Below are positions 8,557 to 16,849 of a stretch of 64,000 nt of DNA, piece after piece. The position numbers were made by a program, and so were the translations under genes. Origin of the DNA: Candidatus Woesearchaeota archaeon (GTDB taxonomy: Archaea; Nanobdellota; Nanobdellia; Woesearchaeales; JAFGLG01). The DNA is taken from positions 79,602 through 143,601 of the forward strand of contig JAFGLG010000017.1 of NCBI GenBank assembly GCA_016928155.1, read 5' to 3'. Each line of letters begins with the position of its first letter. Positions within the stretch are counted from its first letter, which is position 1. The notes under the pieces were generated by a model that had not been told where the DNA came from, ran no database searches, and worked only from the letters and a program-made list of their open reading frames with translations.

Positions 8557-8563
8557 TTTATTG
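8557..8563 (-). promoter_or_regulatory. TATA-like box of the Toprim gene
   Basis: CAATAAAA on the minus strand, about 27 nt before the ATG at 8533. A TTAAATA at 8589-8595 on the plus strand would serve the divergent primase gene, starting near 8618. Confidence 0.4.
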
Positions 8564-8626
8564 TTTTCCATGTTGTTTTCCATAAACATTAAATACCTCA
8601 GATGAATGGTCTGGTCAGGGGGTTTT

Positions 8627-10000
8627 ATGGCAAAAGAGGCTAAATATCTCGATATCCCTCTCTCGACTACCCTGAAGTTCTACAAGAGGGAAGACATCAG
8701 GCAGGAGATGCTGAGGAGTTCAAGAAGCAGGGAAGTGGCCATCAAGTATGGCTCAAAAGGCTTCGGCAAGAGGCCTGACATACTTCAGTATCCGAATGAT
8801 ATCCTCGAGGCAGCCAGGCAGGGAGCCACTAGCTTCCATGTCTCTGAGGAGATCTGGAGCAGCCCGCTCCAGCTCCAGCCGAGCATGAAGAAAGCGGATA
8901 TTGATAAGCTCAGGTCTGGCTGGGATCTTGTGCTGGATATCGACTGCAAGTTCCTTGATTACAGCAGGATTGCAGCAGACCTCCTGGTGAAGGCCTTGTC
9001 CCATCATGGCATCTCCAGCATCAGCTGCAAGTTCTCCGGCAATCATGGCTTCCATATCGGTGTCCCTTTCGGATCATTCCCGGATAATGTGCACGGCAGG
9101 GAGACTAAGCTGCTTTTCCCGGATGGCGCCCAGCAGATCGCGCTCTATCTCAAGGAGATGATAAGGAAGCCTCTTGCAGAGAGGATTCTTGCTGCGGACA
9201 GCATTGACAGTATATCCGAGACAACAGGCATCAGCTTCAGTGATCTCGTCGGGAGATCCTCGGGGAAGCCGGAATTCGACCCTTTCAGGATACTCGACAT
9301 CGACACAGTTCTCATATCGTCAAGACACCTTTACAGGATGCCCTACTCCATCAATGAGAAGAGCGGCCTCGTCAGCATCCCGATCGATCCGAAGAGGATC
9401 CTTGACTTTGATAAGGATTCTGCAAGGCCCGATGTCGTCGAAGTTTCCGGATTCAGGTTCCTCGACAGCGTACATTCGGAGCAGAATGAGACCAAGTCCC
9501 TTTTTGTCCAGGCTTTTGACTTCCACGTCAAGGAGACCTTGAAGAGGCAGAAGGAGGTCAGGAAGATGCAACACTTTGCTGATGATCTGAAGATCGCTCT
9601 TGACGAGAGCTTCTTCCCGCCGTGCATCCAGAGGATCCATAAGGGTCTTGACGACGGCAAGAAGCGGGCTGTCTTCATCCTGATGAATTATCTCACCAGC
9701 ATCGGCTGGGATTATGCTAAGATTGAAGCGTACATGCGGGAGTGGAACATGAGGAATCCTGAGCCCTTGAGGGAGAACATCTGGCTTGGCCAGCTGAGAT
9801 ATCATATGTCCAGGAAGAAGAGCATCCTGCCGCCTAACTGCGACAACATGATGTACATGAAAGGCATCGGCGTATGCTTCCCTGATAATCTCTGCCAGAA
9901 GATAAAGAATCCTGCACAGTATTCTTTAAGGAAGGCAAGACATCTCAAGCCGAGCAAGCCCAAGAAAGATAAGAAGAAGCCGGCTGAATCAGCTGAATGA
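8627..10000 (+). CDS. priSL: single-chain DNA primase, fused PriS-PriL
   Basis: 457 aa from the ATG at 8627, chosen over 8606 because a GGGGG ribosome site precedes it and the TATA-like box puts the transcript start near 8618. The N-terminal part has the archaeo-eukaryotic primase signatures: DID (residues about 104-106), SGNHGFH (137-143) and DIDTVLIS-RHLYRMPYS (from about 224), with a KSGLVSIP stretch like the KTGL of PriS. The C-terminal part (about 325-440) looks like the iron-sulfur domain of PriL: FFPPC, PPNC, IGVC and DNLC give four cysteines (about 333, 405, 417, 423). Normal archaea encode these as two subunits; Nanoarchaeum equitans has a monomeric primase. An Asn replaces the usual His of the SLH motif. 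The tail is Lys-rich. Makes RNA/DNA primers for replication. Confidence 0.85.
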   Translation: MAKEAKYLDIPLSTTLKFYKREDIRQEMLRSSRSREVAIKYGSKGFGKRPDILQYPNDILEAARQGATSFHVSEEIWSSPLQLQPSMKKADIDKLRSGWDLVLDIDCKFLDYSRIAADLLVKALSHHGISSISCKFSGNHGFHIGVPFGSFPDNVHGRETKLLFPDGAQQIALYLKEMIRKPLAERILAADSIDSISETTGISFSDLVGRSSGKPEFDPFRILDIDTVLISSRHLYRMPYSINEKSGLVSIPIDPKRILDFDKDSARPDVVEVSGFRFLDSVHSEQNETKSLFVQAFDFHVKETLKRQKEVRKMQHFADDLKIALDESFFPPCIQRIHKGLDDGKKRAVFILMNYLTSIGWDYAKIEAYMREWNMRNPEPLRENIWLGQLRYHMSRKKSILPPNCDNMMYMKGIGVCFPDNLCQKIKNPAQYSLRKARHLKPSKPKKDKKKPAESAE

Positions 10001-10091
10001 TTTTTGCTTAGGAAACACAGTCGGGGATAGGATTAAAGGGGTTATTTTCAATATTATAACTAAATAAAATTAAATAAAATGTTTCGATAGA

Positions 10092-10100
10092 TTTATAAAA
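10092..10100 (+). promoter_or_regulatory. TATA box of the ribosomal protein operon
   Basis: TTTATAAAA lies 26 nt before a predicted start near 10122, in the 333-nt gap between the primase and uL3 genes. It implies a leader of about 210 nt, unusually long for this genome. Confidence 0.5.
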
Positions 10101-10120
10101 CACATGCTGATTCATCACAA

Positions 10121-10170
10121 AATCATCAAGCAGTGTTTAAATCCAAAAAAAATTGTTTAAACACATGATT
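10121..10170 (+). other. large hairpin at the 5' end of the ribosomal operon leader
   Basis: AATCAT (10121-10126) pairs with ATGATT (10165-10170), and GTGTTTAAA (10133-10141) pairs perfectly with TTTAAACAC (10156-10164); the loop is A-rich and there is a 6-nt bulge. This gives 15 base pairs located exactly where the transcript should begin. Confidence 0.55.
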
Positions 10171-10184
10171 ACACCAATCAAAGC

Positions 10185-10224
10185 CTGAAAAGCAGTTTTT
10201 CAGTACAATATTGGTTGAAAAACC
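10185..10224 (+). other. two further hairpins in the ribosomal operon leader
   Basis: CTGAAAA (10185-10191) pairs with TTTTCAG (10197-10203). GGTT-GAAA-AACC (10213-10224) is a hairpin with a GNRA-type tetraloop. The remaining leader, 10225-10333, has no ORF and no clear further structure by eye. Confidence 0.4.
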
Positions 10225-10333
10225 TTGTTCTGAAGAAAACCTGCAATAATAGGCCTTTTTATGGCAGATTATGTTCAGCTACATCTCAGGCTCTGATTCA
10301 GACTATTCAAGATCAAAGGGTAAAAACTGAAAA

Positions 10334-11317
10334 ATGGCATCGAGCGTAAGACCGAGGAGAGGGAGCATGGGTGTTTGGCCTAGGAAGAGGGCTAAACGTG
10401 AATACCAGAGGACAAGGAGCTGGCCGGTTGCAAAGGATGCGAAGCTTCTGGGTTTCGCAGGCTACAAGGTCGGCATGACACATGTTTCTTTTGTGGATCC
10501 GAGGAAGAACTCATTGTCAAAAGGCAAGACAGTGAGATGGCCTGTGACTATACTCGAATGCCCGCCATTGAAAGTCCATTCGATAAGATTCTATAAGAAG
10601 AAGACATACGGGCTTGCGTGCATCAGGGAGATTGTCGCCAAGACAGACAGGGACTTGGAGAGGAAGCTCCCGAAATCAAAGGATGGCTCCGCTGAGCTGC
10701 CGCAGGATGCCTCTGATTATGATGATATAAGGATACTTGCTTACACACAGCCGAGGCTTACTGGGATTGGGAAGAAGAAGCCTGAGGTCTTTGAGATTGC
10801 TATCGGCGGATCCGGGGATGACAAGCTGAAATTCGCAAGGGATAAGCTGGGTAAGGAGATCCCCATCGAAGATGTTTTTGCTGACGGCTCTCAGGTCGAT
10901 ATGAAAGCGATCACAAAAGGGAAGGGATTCCAGGGTCCTGTCAAGAGGTTCGGTGTCACAATAAGGAGCCACAAGGCAGAGAAGACAAAGAGAGGCCCTG
11001 CCAACGTGGGTGCCTGGGGCATGAAAGGGAAGAGGTCATGGACTGTCCCTCATGCAGGCCAGATGGGCTATCATTCTAGGACAGACTACAACAAGATCCT
11101 CCTCAAGATATCAGGCAAGGCTGAGGAGGTCAACAAGCAGGGTGGATTCATAAGATATGGCGTCGTCAGGAACACATATGTGCTTGTGAAGGGCTCTGTG
11201 CCTGGTCCGACTAAGAGGCTCATAAGGTTCAACAGGCCGGTCAGGCCGAACAAGAAGCTCGAATATGGGGCCATGGACATATCATCAATATCATTGAAAT
11301 CAAATCAGGGTAACTGA
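10334..11317 (+). CDS. rpl3: ribosomal protein uL3
   Basis: 327 aa, normal length for archaeal uL3. The N-terminus RPRRGSMGVWPRKRAKR and LGFAGYKVGMTHV are characteristic, as is the later GKGFQGPVKRFGV loop and the RRGPANVGAWG-like region (KRGPANVGAWGMKGKR). It binds 23S rRNA near the peptidyl transferase centre. First gene of the operon. Confidence 0.97.
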   Translation: MASSVRPRRGSMGVWPRKRAKREYQRTRSWPVAKDAKLLGFAGYKVGMTHVSFVDPRKNSLSKGKTVRWPVTILECPPLKVHSIRFYKKKTYGLACIREIVAKTDRDLERKLPKSKDGSAELPQDASDYDDIRILAYTQPRLTGIGKKKPEVFEIAIGGSGDDKLKFARDKLGKEIPIEDVFADGSQVDMKAITKGKGFQGPVKRFGVTIRSHKAEKTKRGPANVGAWGMKGKRSWTVPHAGQMGYHSRTDYNKILLKISGKAEEVNKQGGFIRYGVVRNTYVLVKGSVPGPTKRLIRFNRPVRPNKKLEYGAMDISSISLKSNQGN

Positions 11318-11319
11318 AC

Positions 11320-12126
11320 ATGGAACTGAAGATATTTTCATTGTCGAATGCTGAAGCAGGTAAGATGAAGATGCCCGCGCAGTTTTCAGAGGAAGTGATG
11401 CCCAATCTTATCAAGAGGGCTGTGCTCTCTCTGCAGTCAAACGCTAGGCAGCCTTATGGATCTGATCCTATGGCAGGCAAGAGGGCGTCCGCAGAGGTCT
11501 CCAGGAGAAGGAGAAAATACAGGGGATCATACGGCCTTGGCATCAGCAGGGTGCCGAGGAAGATCTTTGCCAGGAGAGGCACGAGGATGATCTGGGCTGG
11601 AGCGTTTGCGCCGGGGACTGTCTCTGGAAGGCGGGCTCATCCGCCGAAGGCTGAGAAGATCTGGTCCCAGAAGATCAATAAGAAAGAGAACAGGAAAGCC
11701 ATCCGGTCTGCTATCTCAGCGACTATCGATAGGGTCCTCGTGACACAGAGGGGCCATTTCGCTCCGGATAATTACCCGTTCACAGTCGAATCCAAATTTG
11801 AGGATCTGTCAAAGACAAAGGATGTCGTCGAAGCCCTGCAGAAGCTGGGTTTCAGCAGGGAGCTTGAGAGATGCTCTGTCAAGAAGGTCAGGGCTGGCAA
11901 GGGCAAGACAAGAGGTAGGAGGTACAGGAAGAAGAAAGGTCCTCTGCTTGTTGTCTCAAAGGACTGCGGGCTCCTGAAATCCGCGAGGAACATCACAGGC
12001 GTCGACGTCGTCACTGTCAACAGCCTCAATGCAGAGCTCCTGGCTCCGGGCACGATACCAGGAAGGGTGACCATCTGGACAGATGCTGCTCTGAATAGGA
12101 TGGAGAAAGAAAGTTTGTTCATGTAA
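11320..12126 (+). CDS. rpl4: ribosomal protein uL4
   Basis: 268 aa of archaeal/eukaryotic uL4 type: RRRRKYRGSYGLGISRVPRK and GRRAHPPKAEK form the extended loop that lines the exit tunnel. Two nt separate it from rpl3. The ribosome site is a GGGTAACT at the end of rpl3. Confidence 0.97.
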   Translation: MELKIFSLSNAEAGKMKMPAQFSEEVMPNLIKRAVLSLQSNARQPYGSDPMAGKRASAEVSRRRRKYRGSYGLGISRVPRKIFARRGTRMIWAGAFAPGTVSGRRAHPPKAEKIWSQKINKKENRKAIRSAISATIDRVLVTQRGHFAPDNYPFTVESKFEDLSKTKDVVEALQKLGFSRELERCSVKKVRAGKGKTRGRRYRKKKGPLLVVSKDCGLLKSARNITGVDVVTVNSLNAELLAPGTIPGRVTIWTDAALNRMEKESLFM

Positions 12127-12127
12127 A

Positions 12128-12412
12128 ATGGCTGCCGGCAAATCAGTGAGGAAGGAGAAGATCAGGATCATAAATTATCCGCTCTCGACAGAGAAATCCA
12201 TAAGGCTTATGGAGTCAGAGAACAAGCTGGTGTTCTCTGTGGCAAAGAAGGCTAAGAAGCCTGAGATAAAGAAGGCTGTCGAGGAGATGTTCAAGGTCAA
12301 GGTTGTCAAGATAAACACATTCGTTTCGCCGCAGGGGGAGAAGAAGGCTTATGTCAAGCTTTCGGACGAGACACCTGCCATGGATATTGCGACTCAATTG
12401 GGTCTGATGTGA
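12128..12412 (+). CDS. rpl23: ribosomal protein uL23
   Basis: 94 aa. INYPLSTEKSIRLMESENKL begins the conserved fold and EEMFKVKVVKINTFVSPQGE is the central signature. uL23 sits at the tunnel exit and is the docking site for SRP and SecY. It follows rpl4 by 1 nt. Confidence 0.96.
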   Translation: MAAGKSVRKEKIRIINYPLSTEKSIRLMESENKLVFSVAKKAKKPEIKKAVEEMFKVKVVKINTFVSPQGEKKAYVKLSDETPAMDIATQLGLM

Positions 12413-12413
12413 A

Positions 12414-13130
12414 ATGGGAAAGAATCTTATACAGCAGGCAAGGGGGAAAGGGAGCACCACTTACAGGGCTCCGAGCCATAGGTTCAAGGCCAAGCCGGGC
12501 TATAAGCAGGTTGCTGAGGATAAGAAGGTGGTCGGGAGGATCATCGATATCCTGCACTGTCCCGCCCACACTGCACCCATGATCCAGATAAGGTATGATG
12601 ATGCCACAATTACTTATAATATGGCTCCCGAGGGGATCAAGGTCGGTGACACAGTCGAGATTGGCACTGAGACTGTGCTTGCTGCAGGGAACACGATGTC
12701 ACTGAAATCGATCCCGGAAGGGACGATGATTTTCAATATTGAGTCTCAGCCGGGTGACGGAGGCAAGTTTGTCAGGTCATCAGGCACAGCCGCCAGGATC
12801 CTGACCAAGATGGAGAACAAGATAATTGTCGTGCTGCCTTCGAAGAAGAAGAAGGAGTTCCATCCTTTGTGCAAGGCGACTATAGGTGTGGTTGCCGGCG
12901 GCGGTAGGCCTGAGAAGCCCTTCATAAAGGCAGGGAATCATTATCATAAGATGAGGGCCAAGAACAAGCTGTATCCGAGGGTCTGCGGGATTTCCCAGAA
13001 TGCAGTCGACCACCCGTTTGGTGGCAAGCATTCGTCTAAGAAGGGAAGGCCCACTATCGCTCCGAGGTTCGCGCCTCCGGGCAGGAAAGTTGGTAAGCTT
13101 AAACCGAGAAGGACTGGTATGAAGAGGTAA
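12414..13130 (+). CDS. rpl2: ribosomal protein uL2
   Basis: 238 aa, archaeal length. The C-terminal signature ISQNAVDHPFGGKHSSKKGR contains the conserved His of the GGxH loop that contacts the peptidyl transferase region. The start overlaps the translational context of the preceding stop (1-nt gap). Confidence 0.97.
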   Translation: MGKNLIQQARGKGSTTYRAPSHRFKAKPGYKQVAEDKKVVGRIIDILHCPAHTAPMIQIRYDDATITYNMAPEGIKVGDTVEIGTETVLAAGNTMSLKSIPEGTMIFNIESQPGDGGKFVRSSGTAARILTKMENKIIVVLPSKKKKEFHPLCKATIGVVAGGGRPEKPFIKAGNHYHKMRAKNKLYPRVCGISQNAVDHPFGGKHSSKKGRPTIAPRFAPPGRKVGKLKPRRTGMKR

Positions 13131-13132
13131 AA

Positions 13133-13516
13133 ATGGCAAAGAAAGAATTCATGTATCGCGGAAAGACTCTTGACGAGATGAAGAACCTCAGCAGGGAAGA
13201 GCTCCTTGAGATTCTGCCGGCTTCAGCCAGAAGGAAGATGAAGAGGGGCTTCACAGACCAGGAGAAGATACTGCTCAGCAATATCAAGGAGAAGAAATCC
13301 AACATCAAGACCCACTGCAGGGACATGGTTATCCTTCCTGAGATGGTCGGGATCATGGTGAAGGTCCACAAGGGCAATGATTATGTGCTTGTCAGCATAA
13401 ATGAGGAGATGATAGGCCATTGCTTGGGTGAGTTTGCCATGACAAGGAAGAGGGTCACTCACAGTTCGCCTGGTGTAGGTGCCACAAAATCAAGCTCAAA
13501 TATATCAGTGAAATAA
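13133..13516 (+). CDS. rps19: ribosomal protein uS19
   Basis: 127 aa. Archaeal-type N-terminus FMYRGKTLDEMKNLSREELL and the conserved MVGIMVKVHKGNDYV and HCLGEFAMTRKRVTH segments. Contacts the A-site finger in the 30S head. Two nt after rpl2. Confidence 0.96.
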   Translation: MAKKEFMYRGKTLDEMKNLSREELLEILPASARRKMKRGFTDQEKILLSNIKEKKSNIKTHCRDMVILPEMVGIMVKVHKGNDYVLVSINEEMIGHCLGEFAMTRKRVTHSSPGVGATKSSSNISVK

Positions 13517-13517
13517 T

Positions 13518-14129
13518 ATGTCGAACTTCAGATATTCGTTCAGGGATTATGACAAGAACAACATGGCCAGGGTGGCCGGGTTAGACTTGGCTATATCCAC
13601 AAAGCATTCGATTGAGATATCCAGCTTCATAAGGGGCATGGATCTCCAGAAGGCGAAGAGATGCCTGGAAGATGTCATTTCAAAGAAGAAGGCTGTCCCG
13701 TTCAGGAGATTCAATATGGACATGGGCCATAAGAAGGGCATCGGCCCGGGAAGGTATCCTGTGAAGGCAGGCGGTGAATTCCTGAAGCTGCTCCTGTCTG
13801 TCGAGGCGAATGCTCAGTCAAAGGGCCTCAACACAGGTAATCTGACACTTGTCCACGTCTCGTCTCATCAGGCCTCAAGGCCCATGAAGCCGGGAAGGCA
13901 CAGGGGCAGGGTCATGAAGAGGAGCCATGTCGAGATTGTTGTCAAGGAAGCTGAAGTCAGCAAGGAGAGAAGGCCCAGGAAGCAGAAGGCAGTGAAGAAT
14001 CCGGAAGCGCCCGGGCAGGAAGAGAATGTCCGGGTATCTGATGCTCAGCAGGCAGGCAGGAAATCAGAGAAGGATGTGTCTATATCACAGAAGAAGGAAA
14101 AAAAGCAAGAGAGTGACGTGAATGATTGA
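13518..14129 (+). CDS. rpl22: ribosomal protein uL22 with acidic/basic tail
   Basis: 203 aa. The first 150 residues are standard uL22 (RGMDLQKAKRCLEDVISKKK, GGEFLKLLLSVEANA, KPGRHRGRVMKRSHVEIVV). About 50 extra residues at the C-terminus are Lys/Glu/Gln-rich and low complexity, probably disordered and surface exposed. The 3' end overlaps rps3 by 8 nt. Confidence 0.95.
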   Translation: MSNFRYSFRDYDKNNMARVAGLDLAISTKHSIEISSFIRGMDLQKAKRCLEDVISKKKAVPFRRFNMDMGHKKGIGPGRYPVKAGGEFLKLLLSVEANAQSKGLNTGNLTLVHVSSHQASRPMKPGRHRGRVMKRSHVEIVVKEAEVSKERRPRKQKAVKNPEAPGQEENVRVSDAQQAGRKSEKDVSISQKKEKKQESDVND

Positions 14130-14943
14130 AAGGGATTTTGTCAAGCAGAACATTAAGGAGATGGAGATACAGGAATTTATCTCAAAGAACCTCAAGAGGG
14201 CGGGCCACAGCCACACGAAGGTGCAGAGGACCCCTCTCGGCGAGAAGATAATCATATTCACTTCGCATCCGGGCCTTGTTGTCGGAAGGAAGGGCCAGAA
14301 CATCAAGAAGCTTACGGCTGATCTCAAGAGGCATTTCAACCTGGAGAATCCACAGATCGAGACCTCAGAGGTATCTAACATGTACCTCGACGCTGACATC
14401 ATCGCTGAGAGCATCGCCACATCATTGGAGAAGTTCGGCTCGAACAGGTTCAAGGGCATAGGTCACAAGATGATGACCAGTGTGCTTGAGGCTGGTGCCA
14501 GAGGGATCGAGATCGTGATCTCAGGCAAGATACCCAGCAGCAGGGCAAAGTCTTGGAGGTTCTATGCAGGCTATCTGAAGAAATGCGGGGACATATCGAT
14601 AAGCGGTGTCAATCATGCTTACTCGAGGGCTGAGCTCAAGACCGGGACCATAGGCATTAAGGTGTCTATCATGCCCCCTGATCTGAAGCTGCCTGATCAT
14701 TTCAGATTCCTCGACGAGGCGGAGTTCGTGGAAGAAGAGATGACTGATGAGAAGAAGCCTGAGTCAGAGAAGAAGGATGATGCCAAGAAGAAGTCTCAGA
14801 AGAGATCGAGGAAATCCTCCAGGCCGAAGGATGACAGGGCTGGGAAGTCCAGGAAGAGGGAGGCCAAGCCGGTCAGGGAGGAAAAGGCGGATGACGCCGG
14901 GATGAGCGATCTCAGCGCGCCTGAGGTGCACGATGAAGGCTAA
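14122..14943 (+). CDS. rps3: ribosomal protein uS3 with charged tail
   Basis: 273 aa. KH domain with VVGRKGQNIKKL and the C-terminal MGIEIVISGK-like stretch (ARGIEIVISGKIPSSRAKSW). After about residue 205 comes a Lys/Glu/Ser-rich tail of some 65 residues. It lies at the mRNA entry tunnel. Overlaps rpl22 upstream (8 nt) and rpl29 downstream (11 nt). Confidence 0.96.
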   Translation: MIERDFVKQNIKEMEIQEFISKNLKRAGHSHTKVQRTPLGEKIIIFTSHPGLVVGRKGQNIKKLTADLKRHFNLENPQIETSEVSNMYLDADIIAESIATSLEKFGSNRFKGIGHKMMTSVLEAGARGIEIVISGKIPSSRAKSWRFYAGYLKKCGDISISGVNHAYSRAELKTGTIGIKVSIMPPDLKLPDHFRFLDEAEFVEEEMTDEKKPESEKKDDAKKKSQKRSRKSSRPKDDRAGKSRKREAKPVREEKADDAGMSDLSAPEVHDEG

Positions 14944-15130
14944 GGACCTGAGGGATATGAAACCCGAGCAGCTTGACGCGAAGCTTGCTGAGATGAAGAA
15001 GGAGCTTGTCAAGCTGGGTGCCCAGGTCGCGACAGGTACCAATCCGAAGAACCCCAGCCAGATAAGGAACATAAAGAAGACCATGGCGAGGGTGCTCACG
15101 ATAAAGAAACAAAAGGAGGATGTTAAATAG
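14933..15130 (+). CDS. rpl29: ribosomal protein uL29
   Basis: 65 aa helical hairpin protein: MKAKDLRDMKPEQLDAKLAE, then KNPSQIRNIKKTMARVLT, the conserved second helix. Sits beside uL23 at the tunnel exit. Starts 11 nt inside the rps3 tail. Confidence 0.95.
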   Translation: MKAKDLRDMKPEQLDAKLAEMKKELVKLGAQVATGTNPKNPSQIRNIKKTMARVLTIKKQKEDVK

Positions 15131-15131
15131 G

Positions 15132-15440
15132 ATGAGTGAAATTTGCTCGGTTTGCGGGCTGCCTTCAGAGCTGTGCGTTTGTGAGACAATAGCCAAGGAG
15201 AGCCAGAAGATCACTGTCAAGATCGTCAAGAAGAAATACAACAAGAGCTACACCATCATAGAGGGCATCGATTCAAAGGAGATAAATATGAGCGACCTGA
15301 CCAAGAGACTCAAGAATTTTTTTGCCTGCGGAGGGACGTTCAAGGAGAGATATATCGAGCTCCAGGGCAATCACAAGTCAAGGGTCAAAGAACAGCTCAT
15401 AAAGTATGGATTCGCTCCGGAGACCATCGAGATCAGATGA
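15132..15440 (+). CDS. translation initiation factor aIF1 (SUI1)
   Basis: 102 aa. The ATG at 15132 follows the rpl29 stop by 1 nt and is preferred to one at 15120 inside rpl29. The N-terminus CSVCGLPSELCVCE is the CxxC-CxC zinc ribbon of archaeal SUI1 proteins. ACGGTFKERYIELQGNHKSR is the SUI1 signature that monitors start-codon choice in the P site. Standard archaeal position between uL29 and Rpp29. Confidence 0.95.
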   Translation: MSEICSVCGLPSELCVCETIAKESQKITVKIVKKKYNKSYTIIEGIDSKEINMSDLTKRLKNFFACGGTFKERYIELQGNHKSRVKEQLIKYGFAPETIEIR

Positions 15441-15688
15441 ACATAGGCCTTGTTCGCGGGGAGTTCATAGGATTGCAGGTCAGGATAAGGCAGAAAAAGG
15501 ATGGCAGAGAGGTTCAAGGGAAGGTCATAGATGAGACAAAGGGTATGATAACCTTGCTCACAGGTGATATGAGGAGGATCAGGTTCATCAAGACCGGGAT
15601 CATGCTGATGATCGGTCATCATGAGATTGACGGAAGCATAATAAATGAGAGGCCAGAAGATAGGATAAGGATAAGGTTGCTGGATTGA
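15437..15688 (+). CDS. rnp1: RNase P protein component 1 (Rpp29/Pop4)
   Basis: 83 aa Sm-like barrel: EFIGLQVRIRQKKDGREVQG, KGMITLLTGD and the C-terminal GSIINERPEDRIRIRLL. Works with the RNase P RNA in 5' maturation of tRNAs. The ATG overlaps the aIF1 stop by 4 nt, the usual archaeal arrangement. Confidence 0.93.
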   Translation: MNIGLVRGEFIGLQVRIRQKKDGREVQGKVIDETKGMITLLTGDMRRIRFIKTGIMLMIGHHEIDGSIINERPEDRIRIRLLD

Positions 15689-15698
15689 AGGTGAAAAA

Positions 15699-16034
15699 AT
15701 GAAGAAAAGCATCGGCATTGACGTTCCTGCCCCGAAAGAGCGGTGTGATGACGTGAACTGCCCATTCCACGGCACCCTCAAGCTGAGAGGCAGGGTTTTT
15801 GTGGGTGAGGTCGTATCAGACAAGATGAGGAGGTCTGCTGTCATCCAGTGGGAGCGCAGGGCTTATATCCCTAAATATGAGAGGTATGAGAAGAAGAGGA
15901 CCAAGATCCATGCACATAGCCCGGATTGCCTGAATGCGAAGAAGGGCGACCAGGTGAGGGTCATGGAGAGCAGGCCTCTGAGCAAGACAAAGAACTTTGT
16001 CATCGTGGAGATAATTAAGAAAAAGACTGGATGA
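15699..16034 (+). CDS. rps17: ribosomal protein uS17
   Basis: 111 aa. GIDVPAPKERCDDVNCPFHG is the archaeal N-terminus with two cysteines; RGRVFVGEVVSDKM and RRAYIPKYERYEKKRTKIHA are the conserved OB-fold parts. Preceded by an AGGTGA ribosome site. Confidence 0.97.
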   Translation: MKKSIGIDVPAPKERCDDVNCPFHGTLKLRGRVFVGEVVSDKMRRSAVIQWERRAYIPKYERYEKKRTKIHAHSPDCLNAKKGDQVRVMESRPLSKTKNFVIVEIIKKKTG

Positions 16035-16046
16035 AAGTGAATCATA

Positions 16047-16448
16047 ATGAAAGCTGTTAATGCGAAAATGACCAAGCCGTTGAACCTCGGCACGAGGGTG
16101 CCTACCTGCGATAATTCCGGGGCCAAGATCCTGAAGATAATCGCTGTGAAGGGCGGGAAGACTGTCAAGAACAGGATTCCTGCTGCAGGCATCGGCGACC
16201 TGGTCTGGGCTGCTGTCGTCAAGGGCAAGCCTGACATGAGGAAGCAGGTTGTTTTTGCTGTGATTGTGAGGCAGAAGAAGGAGTATCAGAGGCCTGATGG
16301 TATCAGGATACAGTTCGAGGACAATGCAGCTGTCGTGCTGAAGGACGACAAGGGCAATCCGAAAGGCACCATATACAAGGGTCCGATTGCGAAAGAGGCT
16401 GCAGAGAGATGGCCTGCTGTCGCTAAGATAGCCAGCATAATATTGTGA
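16047..16448 (+). CDS. rpl14: ribosomal protein uL14
   Basis: 133 aa. TCDNSGAKILKIIAVKG and the DNAAVVLKDDKGNPKGTIYK signature with the GPIAKEAAERWP end are diagnostic. Forms intersubunit bridges and the aIF6 binding surface. Confidence 0.97.
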   Translation: MKAVNAKMTKPLNLGTRVPTCDNSGAKILKIIAVKGGKTVKNRIPAAGIGDLVWAAVVKGKPDMRKQVVFAVIVRQKKEYQRPDGIRIQFEDNAAVVLKDDKGNPKGTIYKGPIAKEAAERWPAVAKIASIIL

Positions 16449-16453
16449 TTGAT

Positions 16454-16849
16454 ATGAAGAACGAATATTCGAAATCATGGAACAGGAGCAAGCAGCCGAG
16501 GAAGCAGAGGAAATTCCTTTACAATGCACCGCAGCATGTGAAGAGCGGGATGCTCGGATGCCATTTGTCCAAGGAACTGAGGGGCAAGCACAGCAGGAGA
16601 GCAGTGAGGCTCATCAGGGGTGACAGGGTCAGGATCATGAAAGGCACCCACAGGAAGAGAGAAGGCAAGGTCGAGAGGGTGGATGTCAAGAACAGCAGGG
16701 TCTACATCACAGGCATAGAGACCATAAGGAAGGACGGCAACAAGGTGCTTTATCCGTTCAGGATCCCTAATCTGCTTATTGTCGAATTGAACTTGAGTGA
16801 CAAGAAAAGGGCTGAGAAGCTCAGGCCAAAGGTGCAGCAAAATGGTTAA
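16454..16849 (+). CDS. rpl24: ribosomal protein uL24
   Basis: 131 aa from the ATG at 16454 (a GTG at 16445 would overlap the uL14 stop). RKFLYNAPQHVKSGMLGCHL is the archaeal N-terminus; VRIMKGTHRKREGKVERVD is the KOW motif. Binds 23S rRNA near the tunnel exit. Ends within the start of eS4 (8-nt overlap). Confidence 0.95.
   Translation: MKNEYSKSWNRSKQPRKQRKFLYNAPQHVKSGMLGCHLSKELRGKHSRRAVRLIRGDRVRIMKGTHRKREGKVERVDVKNSRVYITGIETIRKDGNKVLYPFRIPNLLIVELNLSDKKRAEKLRPKVQQNG

Noticed and set aside
8606-8626. Upstream start of the primase (MVWSGGF...)
   Set aside because: The ribosome site and predicted transcript start favour 8627.
10001-10333. tRNA or other known RNA gene
   Set aside because: No cloverleaf, anticodon arm or T-loop (GTTCRA) could be placed; I saw no tRNA or rRNA gene elsewhere in the window either.
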